64,000 nucleotides of DNA from Gaeumannomyces sp. JS-464 (taxonomy: Eukaryota > Ascomycota > Sordariomycetes > Magnaporthales > Magnaporthaceae), in contig NGZR01000001.1 in NCBI GenBank assembly GCA_002197995.1, forward strand, positions 2,914,001 to 2,978,000, in the 5' to 3' direction. This document shows, in pieces, positions 55,375 through 64,000 of the stretch; positions within the stretch are counted from its first letter, which is position 1; every line of letters begins with the position of its first letter. The position numbers and the translations under genes were made by a program. Under the pieces are notes generated by a model, which worked only from the letters and a program-made list of their open reading frames with translations, was not told where the DNA came from and made no database searches.

Positions 55375-55643
55375 CTTATTACTAGTGCGCGATAAGTAAA
55401 AGCAAAGCAAGCGATTAAACAAATTAAAAAAAGGTTAGCGGAAGTAAAGCAACGAGCGAAAGCGAAGGCGTTAAATACCGCGTCGGTCGCAAGTGGTGTT
55501 AAAAAAAGAAAGTAAGGAATTAAATCGCGGGCAAAAGTGCGGATAACGCCGTAAGCAAAATCGGTGGAAGCGTTAACTTAATTGGGAAAGCGGTTAACGC
55601 GGTAAGTGCGGCTTTACTTTTACGAGGGCGGGTGGGAGCCAAA
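55375..55643 (+). pseudogene. Extra reading frame of element F, second part
   Basis: Continuation after copy C: a basic frame with AKQAIKQIKKRLAEVKQRAK, ALNTASVASGVKKRK and YFYEGGWEP, ending about at the 3' LTR. Together with 45518-46383 this gives a frame of roughly 370 codons between integrase and LTR. No family recognised. Confidence 0.4.
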
Positions 55644-55861
55644 TTATTAAAAGGTTAGTTTTTATTAGTGCAATTACAAGCTTCGGCCCGTGGCTGGTGG
55701 TTTACCGGAGCGCGTTATATTAACGTACCAATTACGCTACTAATATATAACCGGATTTGCTTTTGGATTTGCGGAGCAGCCTTTTTTACTTTTTAGCTTT
55801 CGTAATTTGTTAATTTACTAAGCTTTATAAGCGTGCATTACGTCGTAAAACTTTTATAATT
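55644..55861 (+). repeat. 3' LTR of element F
   Basis: 218 bases, start TATTAAAAGG, homologous to 39323-39541. More RIPped than its partner: the hairpin CAGCCACG arm has become CAATTACA-like. Confidence 0.8.
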
Positions 55862-57560
55862 GCAAAGTTTAAAATGCATTTCGAGGTTTAAAAAAAGCGA
55901 TTTCGAGGATTATACGGTTATTATTGTTTACAATTTAAACGTAAGCCGTTTATTAAATTACTTTGGGATTACCGTTAAAAAAGAATCCAGGAGTGAAAAA
56001 CGTAATTTAAGCGAATTTATTAGCACGTTTAAATCGTTTTAAAGTTTTAACCGGAAAAAATAAACTGTATGTTAAGGTTTGTAACGTCGAAAATTTTATA
56101 TTTATAATCGCGACATTTTTTTTAAAAAACGAGGTTTCGGCTAAATCCGGAATTAGCACAAATTTAAATTTTTTAATTTTTAATAAAAAGCCGGATCGTT
56201 ATTTTGGCATATAAGTATTAGTTTAAAAAACAGCTTCGGCGTTAATTTTAATGGTTTTTTTTACGAGGTTAATTTTTTTTAAACACGTAAGGAGTATAGT
56301 TTTCGTTAATTTAATAAATATATTCGTTAAAGCAAATTGTAAAGTAAGCGAAAAGCAAATTGCAAAAGGTTATAATAATACCGCAACGTTTGCAAATTTT
56401 AAATCGGTTTAACGATTATCAATGGTATAAATATCGTTTGTATCGATTAAAAAGGCCTCGCTAGCATCGTTATTATTGTTAATATCGTTGTAAGCGTTTA
56501 AAAAATCCTTTGCATTTGCGTTACTATCGTCGATGTTATAAATGCGGTTTTGCTAGCGGTTGTTACGGTTTTTATCGCAGCGATCACCGTATTTATTAGC
56601 TCGTTTGTAATCGTCTTTGCGATTATTACGAGCTTTATATTTGTTACACTTGTTATAAGGTTTGTAATCGTCGCGAGGTTTGTAACCACAATCCTAATCA
56701 TTTCGGCGGTAATTTTTTAGGATTTGTAACGGTGTAAATTATACCGGTCACTTTGATAAAAGTTATAACGGTGCTAGTAACGGCTATTTCGGTGCTTTTC
56801 GCGAAAGTTACGGTTATTACGATGCTTATACTTGCCGTTATAGTTATTGTTATAACCCTTTTAGCGGAGGTTATACCTTTTGGCCGTCGCGTTAGGATAT
56901 TGCTTTTTAGCGATAGCGATAAAAACGAGGTTATTTTTTTAACAAAACGAAGGTATTTAATGCGAGTTTTTGTAAGCTTGGGGGCTTGCAATTTCGTTTA
57001 AATATTTAAATTTAAACGGTTTTAAATTTGGATTATAATGCCGTACCTATTGCCGCTTTACGTAATGCTTATGCTTTTAGTATAACGGAGCATTTTAAAT
57101 ACAAATTAGTGAAAAGCAAATTTGTTTGCAGCCAAATCGCGGAAATTAAGCGTTGTTTTAGTAAAAAGCTTAATAGCTTTACTAGCGTTTAAAGCGAACT
57201 GTCGCTTTAAAGCCGTAAGGATTGCTGTAAAGCTTTAAGCTTTTAAAGCCGCACGTTTATCGCGGTCCAGTTGGCTATTTTATTAAATGGAGGCAAAACC
57301 TTTTAATAAAGTTTAAAAAAGGTTAAAAAGCTAATAGTTAACGTTTTAAACCGTGTTTAGGTTTTTACGAAAAGTGCCGATACGTTTTGTAAATGCGTAA
57401 ACGTTTGTAAAAATTATTAGTTTTAAATTAAAAGAAATGCTTTCATTTTTTTCGTTTTTTTTAATAAGGGTTAAAAATGCCGATTATGTTTTTTAAAAAG
57501 GAAACGATTTTTTTAAAACCGAATCGATATAATAATATCGAGGGTTTATTAACGCTAACG
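55862..57560 (-). pseudogene. Ty1/copia-like element G, block 1 (gag and start of protease)
   Basis: Minus-strand frame near 57230-56950 reads SFTAILTALKRQFALNASKA and TTLNFRDLAANKF, resembling copia gag (LTALKxQFAPxx). A zinc-knuckle-like basic stretch follows (YKPYNKCNKYKARNN, near 56660) and an Asn/Asp-rich spacer (AYNDINNNNDASEAFL, near 56480). The plus-strand frames 55860-56042 and 56753-57001 are shadows. The element's 5' end lies beyond copy D. The copia call is moderate. Confidence 0.5.
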
Positions 57561-57967
57561 TGTTATAATTAAGGGTTTGCTTTTAAAGTAAGCACTTCGG
57601 GGGTGGGAAGGGCAGTATCGCTGGTACTAGTAAACAAAAAAACACGTAACTTAAAAAAACAATTTAATTACTTACCTTAAGAAATGCCTAAAAGCTAACT
57701 TAAATTAACTAATGCCGAAACCTTAGTTAAAACTACTTAAAACAATAAGAAATTCATTTTTTATATATACGCTGCCTTTTTCTTAATAGCTTTTAAATTT
57801 ATTACTTTGCTTACATATTTACAAATCCTTTTAAATTTATCGCTTTGCTTATAAATCCACAAATCCTGCTTAAGTTACGTAACTTTACGTATCCTAATGC
57901 GGGGCAAAGGTACTATTTAAAGCCCTTCCCGTCCTGCTATTTTAAAGCTTACATGCTGGTCGTAATA
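57561..57967 (-). repeat. 3' LTR of copy D
   Basis: 407 bases. On the plus strand it runs from TGTTATAATTAAGGG to GGTCGTAATA, the reverse complement of the family LTR. Confidence 0.93.
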
Positions 57968-58339
57968 TTAGGTTTCCCTTTTTAAGCCGAATTTTTTTAA
58001 CTATATCTTATCGCCCCGCTTTTTATTAGTGGTAAATACTTTCCTTTTTTACTATTTCCTATTCCCTTTTTATTTTAACAAAATGTTTAGTCGGGTACGA
58101 AAACGTCCTTTTATAAAAAAAACCTTTTAGCGTAAAAATTTGCTTATTTAAATCGTTTTTTTTTACCGTCGAAATGCCTTTTTGATTTTTTTATTACGGG
58201 GTTTTAAAACGTAAAAAGTGTAAAGCTTTTTTTTAAAATTCGTCTTAATACGTGAAATATTTCCGTCGAAACCGTTTTACTTACGACATTTTAGGTTTTT
58301 CGCTTAAATAGTTCCGTTTTATCGGTTTTTAATACCAAT

Positions 58340-58640
58340 AAATGAAAACAAAGGTTAAAATGATAAAAAAGGAGCGCCGCGCTTTAAATAACAAATTTAA
58401 ACGCTTGCGAAAATAAAAAAAGCATGGTTCGAAAAAAAATACGTGCAATCCGTCGTAATATTAACGTAATAAAGGAGTTAAAACGTATTAAGCGGGAGGA
58501 AGCCCGATCGGGAAGCTCGCTAAGCTGCCTCGCAATTTAAGCCATTCGTAACTTTTACCGTTTCCTTCGACTGGTAAGCGTTCGAGGTTAATCTTAATTT
58601 AAACCTGCTTGCTTTTTTTAACTCCGGTAAGTTATAATTT
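58340..58640 (+). pseudogene. Conserved antisense reading frame, copy D
   Basis: On the plus strand, i.e. antisense to copy D: MKTKVKMIKKERRALNNKF from 58343, then after a frame change MVRKKIRAIRRNINVIKELK from 58423 and KRIKREEARS. Same order and spacing as in copies A and B. Confidence 0.45.
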
Positions 58641-58657
58641 TTTTAATAATTTCTTTA

Positions 58658-58727
58658 AGTTTTATAACATAATGGGTGTAGTTTTGGTTTTTTTATTAAG
58701 GTTTTAGGTTCGAATTTTGGCAGAACT
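58658..58727 (+). tRNA. tRNA-like gene (Lys-like), RIP-damaged, inside copy D
   Basis: Antisense to copy D. Acceptor AGTTTTA with CAGAACT, degraded A box TAACATAATGGG (TAGCGCA.TGGG in copy B), anticodon stem TTGGT/ATTAA around a T run, B box GGTTCGAATTT. Recognisable mainly by homology to the genes in A and B. Surely non-functional. Confidence 0.5.
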
Positions 58728-58779
58728 ATTATTAAGAACCCAATTGTTAAACTTTCGGCGATTGGTTTTTTAACTGCTT

Positions 58780-61700
58780 TCGCTTTTATTAACCTTTTTA
58801 TAAATGCTTTTACTAGTATTTCGTTAAGGCTTTTTAGCAATTTATAAGGTTGGTTGTTTTTTCCCACGTGTTTTTTTCGTAGCCGTACTTTTTCCACTTA
58901 ATTAGGTATTTTTTAAGCCTGTTTTTTAGCTTATAATTTAAAATTTCTTCGATTTTATATTTTTATTCCGCGTTAATTTCTTTTAACTTGTCGCTTTTAA
59001 AGCTTAATAGCGCTAGTTCGAATAAGGAAACGTAAAAAACCGGGTGGGATTTTATAATTAGCGGCAGTTAAAGTTTGTAATTTATGTTTAAAACCTTTTT
59101 TAATACTTTAAATAGTCCAAATTTTTATAATTTAACTTATCGCTCGGTCGTTTTATTTTAATATTTCGTCGAAAAAGATAAACGTTATCCCTTTTTTTAA
59201 AAGTCGGTTTTTCGATCCTTTTTTTCATTTGCTTAAATGGTTATGCGGTGTCGTAGCTTTTTTAACTTTATTTAAAAGTGTTTACACAGTTTAATAAGCT
59301 TTGTTATTTGTATTTCCGCTATTTAAGCATGTTTTTTTGCTTTAGGTTTTTTATACGCTGTAAGCGGAAACCCGTAATTCGCATAAAACGGTATAATTTT
59401 TATACTTTTATAAATTAAATTGTTATAAGTGAATTAAGCTATAAAAAGTAATTATACCTAGTTATTTTATTTATAATTAACGTAATAACGTAAATATTAC
59501 TTTATAATGTAATTCGTTCGCTTTGTTTATCCATTTGTTTAAAAGTGGTAAGCCGTAAATAAAAAATATTCGGCTTTTAATAAAGCTGTAAGCTTTTTCC
59601 AAAACTTGCTTATAAATAATTTATTTTATTCGTAATTAAACGGTTCGGCGTGCCGTATTCCGCTATTACGTGCTTAATAAAATCGTACGCTAACTTAGTA
59701 ACGTTGCTACTTTTTTTATATAGTAAAAATAAAGCATATTTAGTAAGCTTATCCACTATTATTAATATATTATCGTACTTAACTTTAGTTAACGGTTTTT
59801 TAAATTGGGGAAGTTTAATAACGAAATTTATAATAACTTTTTGCCACGCTTCGCTAAACGCCGGTAAAAGTTGCAAAAGTTTATAAGGTTTATACCTGTT
59901 AGTTTTATTTTTAGCATAGCTTTCGCAATTTTTTATTACGTCCTATATTTCGGCTTAAGTTTTTGCGAACCCGTAATATTATTATAACCGTTTCCATATT
60001 TTTTTACGCTTTAATAACCGTATGCCAACTAGTTATAAATTTGTTAAATTTCTTTTAAAGTTTAAACTCCTTTTTACTAAATTGTTTTAACGAATATCTT
60101 TTATACCGGGATTAAAAATCCGTTTAGTATTTTCGCTAAAATTATTCGTATTTTTTTAAGTATTGCGACCTATTGGTCCGGTTATTAATTTAAAGCATCC
60201 GCCCGGCCGTTTTTTAACCTTTTCCGGTATTCGACCCGGATATCGTAATTTTGCAAAAACTCGTTTTAACGAACTTATCGCTTATATAGGTTTTTACTAA
60301 TAGTAAAATGTATTAAGTTTTTATAATTTATATATATTATAACTTAATGCTTAGCTTTATCAAAGTATGGTCGCCATTTTGCAAATGCCCGGATAATTGC
60401 TAAAACTTTTTTATCGTGGATTTGGTAATTTAATTTAAATTCGTTTAATTTTTGCGAAAAAAACGCATAAAAGTACTACCGCTTTTAATCGTTTCGTTAT
60501 TCGAGTTAATTACTAATCGCGTAATTTAACGCGTTGGTTTTAACTTCGAAAGGTTTTTTTAGGTTTAAAAATGTTAATATTAGTTCGCTTATTACGGCGT
60601 CCTGTAATTGCTCGAAAGCTTTTTACTTTTGCTTTTTTTAATAAAACGGGTGGTTATTTTTGGTAAAGTTTGTAAATAGTATAACAATTTTGCTATAATT
60701 CCGGATAAACCGTTTGTAAAAGTTTAAAAAACTTAAAAACCCTCGTATTTCCGTAACGCTTTTAAATATAAGCCATTTTTTAACTTCCTTAACTTTTTTA
60801 AAGTTTATGCAAATTTATCCGGGTATAATTACAAACTTTAAAAAAGCGACTTTTTATATATACCATTTGCATTTTTTTAGCTTAACGAAAAGTTTTGCGC
60901 TAAATAGCTTTTCGAATACTTTATATACGTACTGCTTATATTTTTCCATCGTTTTCGAAAAAATTAAAATATTATCCAAACACGTAAAAACGAAAATGTC
61001 GAAATATTTGCGAAATATATGGTTAATTATTTTTTAAAACGTGGCTAATGTATTAATAAGCTTAAAAGTTATTATTAAAAACTTGTAGCATTTAAACCTT
61101 AATTTAAAAGCCGTAAACCATTTTTAGCCTTTTTTAATCCGTATTAAGTTATAAGCTTTCCGTAAGTTTAAAGCCGTAAAATACTGGGCTTTGTTAAACT
61201 TATCGCGTAATTCGTTAATAAAAGTAAAAAATATCGATTTTTAACCGTAGCCTCGTTTAATAAGCGGTAATCGATGCATATTCGCTTCGTCCCATTTTTT
61301 TTGTTTTATAAAATCCCATATCCTATTAAAAAATCGAAAGGTTTAATATATCCTTTTCGTACGTTTTCTTTTAATTGTTTTTTTAGCACCTTTTATTACC
61401 GAAGGTTAAACTAGTATAGCTTTTAATACTTAAGTTATATTCCTGGTTTAAATTTAATTTTAAAATCGAACGGTTTATATTCGGGAAACACCGTTTTTAA
61501 GTTTTTCTTAAACAATTTTTCGTATTTATAGTATTTTGTAAAACATTTACAAGCCGTTTTTTAATGTTAATTTAGTTATTTTAATCGCTTTTCATTTTAA
61601 ATAATCGTATACTCGTTAATGCTAAATACGAAAGCGAATTACTAAATTTTATTACCGTTATAACCTCCTTTTATTACTTTTTATGCTTACGGTTTAAAGT

Positions 61701-63250
61701 TCGTAGCTAGTAACCCGTTTTAATTACTAATAGCTTTTCCTATTAAATTTAACCGGTAATTTAATTTATCCGTAAGTTATTTTTCCTAAGCTAAAAAATT
61801 CTAAAAATTACATTTTTCCGCTTATATTTAATTTATCCAATATAATAGTAACGTTTTCCCTATTTTAAATGCGTAATGTTATTAGGTATATTTTTCTGTC
61901 GATTTATCCTTTATTATAAACGATAGGTATTTTTTCGACTGTTTTTAGTTAATACGGTTAATGTTTTCGTTTTATAAGGATTTATATACTATTTAACCGT
62001 ATACGGCGATATATAATCGCTTTATATTCCGCAATTAATTATTACTTTAACCTTTTTCTTTTAATATTTTATCCGAAACGTTAATAAATCGTACGGTTAA
62101 TTCGATTTTATTATCGCGAAGGTTTTTATTAATTTTCGCTTTTCATTTCGTGCTTTTCGCTTAAGTGGTTTTTTTTAATTTTTTAATAAAAAAAACGAGT
62201 ATTATACGTTCGTTTTTTTATCCGGGTTAAACGGTACGTACGCCCGCGCGATTTTTTAATATTAAACTTTCGCTTTTTATGCTATATGTTTTTTACATTT
62301 CGCAATTTCGCACTTCCCCTAATCGAGCGTTTTAATAACATATAATATCGGGTACCGCTCGCTAAGTTTAAAAACTGCGGTAAACTTATCGATCCGGGCT
62401 GGTTTTACCGTGGCAATTGGAATGCTAAACGGGGCTTAACTTTAGGCTCGCTTTCCATTTTTCGTAGGAAAAAGTCGTATTTAAGCTTAAATCGTAAGTG
62501 GAATTTGCATTTTTTATAAATGCATTTTGCTTAAAAAAGGTGCAAATGTTTAAAGCGTTTTAAATTAACGCTAAAGTAATCCTCGGATTTTAACGCAGCT
62601 TTTTTTTAGCTCGTTTACGTCGTTAAACTGGTAGTTAACGTATTTAATTTCCTATTCGTTATTAAATTATAATAAAACTTAACCGTTATTTCCGTCCGTT
62701 AAAATAGCGTGCATAACGGGCTATTTGGGTATTTTAAAACCTTAACGTTTTAAAAACACTTCGAAATATCGAAAAGCGTAAAAGCGCGTTAATTTTTCCA
62801 GCTTGTTTAACTTTTACGGGCTATAAGTGCAAAGTTACGTCGTTTAAACCCTTTACTCGTTTTTAAAACTCGGCCGTTTTAAGGTTTTAACCATTTTAAT
62901 TTATTCCCGCGTCGGTGTTTAAGTTTTCGCGTTTGTAAAAAAAGTAGGTTTAACCTATAAGCTTTTTTTATTAAATCCCGCCTTTTTTTAAATCGCTTAC
63001 TAAGGTTGCTCTTTTTTAAACCCTTTAAAAAACGGCGTTATCCTCCTTTTTCAAATCCGTAAAACCGGAAATAACACGTTGCTCGCCCTCGTTATCGTAC
63101 TTAAACTTTATAACTTTAAACATGCAAACGTTTTAAAGTTTTTAAGGATATTATCCGGTAACCTTTTTATCGAACTGGTATATAGCGTATAATTCTTATA
63201 ATAACACGTTTAATTAAATACCGCCCTAAAGTATGGTTTTTTTTATGTCG
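58780..63250 (-). pseudogene. Copy D pol remnant
   Basis: Chromodomain near 58900-58780 (KYLIKWKKYGYEKNTWEKT-like). Integrase core 59876-59610 is open for 88 codons (YDNILIIVDKLTKYALF; HVIAEYGTPNRLITN). RNase H at about 60550-60230. RT at about 61400-60700 with the active-site box CLDN at 60982-60971 (Tyr to Cys and Asp to Asn). This copy preserves the longest integrase frame of the family. Confidence 0.85.
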
Positions 63251-64000
63251 GGCTTTTTTATTCGTTAAAAGTTGGTTATTTAGCAGTTATTATTTCGTTA
63301 TAAGCAATTTGTTTTAATGTAGCCGGCTTAGCCGCATTTAAAACATTTCCCGTTTTGCGGGTTTTACTTTTGCTTTTTTTTATTACTTTTATTACTGGTA
63401 AGCGGCTCCCGTATTAAAATTCATAAAATTTAAATGCGTTTTGTAAATTGTAATAGGTTATTATTTGGCTTTTTTTTAATTAGTTTTATTATTTTATGCT
63501 ACATTTTTAAAACCATATTTTTTTTCCTGTTATTATTTATATAATTTATCGTTAATACGAACCGCGTTTTTAACGTAATCCGTAAAAAACTCGGGGCGAT
63601 TTTGCTTCGCGAATTTATTTTTTACGTTTTCGCGCAATCTGTTATAAAAGTGCAATATTAACGTAGCGTTACTTTAGTTAAACTTCGTGTTAATTCGTTA
63701 AAAGTTCGTTATATATTTGGTTATAAACCCTTATTATTTAAAAGCTAGTAGGTTTTTTTCGGCGATTCGGGTTTCGTCGATTATATTAAACATTTTTCCA
63801 ACTTTCCTTTTAAAGGTTTCGAAATTGGCGAAAATAAGTTGGGTGGTTTTTTAACTATTTTTATATTTTTAAAGTAATCGTTTTAGGTTAATTGGAACCA
63901 TTTTTTTACTTTGCCGTTTAATTTAATAATAGCGTAAACGACTTTTATTTTTTTTTTACGAAATGCTATTTGTAAAATTTAAAATAGCTTTTGCATTTAG
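63250..64000 (-). pseudogene. Copy D gag remnant, partial
   Basis: Minus strand; zinc knuckle at 63345-63304 with His changed to Tyr (CFKCG-stop-AGYIKTNC), then upstream gag segments (HFYNRLRENVKNKFAKQNRP near 63645-63590) to the window edge. Start and 5' LTR not seen. Confidence 0.8.

Larger units (their letters stand above)
39323..55861 (+). mobile_element. Ty3/gypsy element F, full length, split by copy C
   Basis: LTR pair 39323-39541 and 55644-55861 (219 and 218 bases). Flanking bases are GCAGG (39318-39322) and GCAAA (55862-55866), consistent with a duplicated site plus G-to-A changes. Removing copy C (46384-55374) leaves about 7.5 kb: gag, protease, RT, RNase H, integrase, an extra reading frame, 3' LTR. 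It is a different family from A-D, E and H, and is inserted into copia-like element G. Confidence 0.8.
57561..64000 (-). mobile_element. Ty3/gypsy chromovirus copy D, minus strand, cut by window edge
   Basis: Fourth copy of the A-D family, inverted. From left to right: 3' LTR, antisense frame, tRNA-like gene, chromodomain, integrase, RNase H, RT, PR, gag. Target-site bases beside the LTR are TAACG (57556-57560); the partner is outside the window. Inserted in copia-like element G. Confidence 0.93.

Noticed and set aside
56498..57001. Val/Ile/Thr-rich frames on both strands, membrane-like
   Set aside because: Composition artefact over a RIPped copia gag region with an Asn/Lys/Asp-rich real frame.
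1..64000. CRISPR array, rRNA gene, telomeric repeat or origin
   Set aside because: No regular spaced repeats, no rRNA-like stretch and no TTAGGG tandem array were seen; isolated TTAGGG-like words are chance.

Overview
The window looks like a repeat-dense, AT-rich compartment of a filamentous ascomycete (Pezizomycotina). CpA and TpG are scarce across most of it while CpG persists, and former coding frames are riddled with TAA/TAG where CAA/CAG would be expected. That is the footprint of repeat-induced point mutation (RIP). No housekeeping gene is visible. I could not compute base statistics, so this is by reading.

Layout. 1-7711: two less-mutated copies of one Tad-like LINE, head to head (minus copy 1-3640, plus copy 3741-7711). 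7712-14278: Ty3/gypsy chromovirus copy A, 5'-truncated at an abrupt junction with the LINE. 14279-17460: remnant of an unrelated gypsy element (H). 17461-20700: a GC-richer island largely without RIP. It holds the one convincing intact gene, a 103-residue secreted protein ending in a C2H2 zinc finger (18317-18628, minus), together with hairpins, tandem repeats and LTR-like scraps. About 21690-28400: gypsy element E, with pogo/Fot1 element 1 inserted at 25205-27064. 28400-57560: a minus-strand Ty1/copia-like element (G) broken into three pieces by gypsy copy B (29652-38794, itself carrying pogo 2) and by gypsy element F (39323-55861). F carries gypsy copy C (46384-55374), and C carries pogo 3 (48672-50532). 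57561-64000: gypsy copy D, minus strand, running off the window and also inserted in G. Target-site duplications with RIP-type differences support most of these boundaries.

The most unusual feature is shared by all four copies (A-D) of one gypsy family. Between the integrase/chromodomain and the 3' LTR, each carries one or two tRNA-like genes in antisense orientation, with recognisable Pol III A and B boxes, followed by a conserved antisense reading frame with a basic, coiled-coil-like character. The tRNA identity differs between copies. Every gypsy reverse transcriptase in the window has lost a catalytic aspartate by a RIP-type transition, so none can be autonomous.
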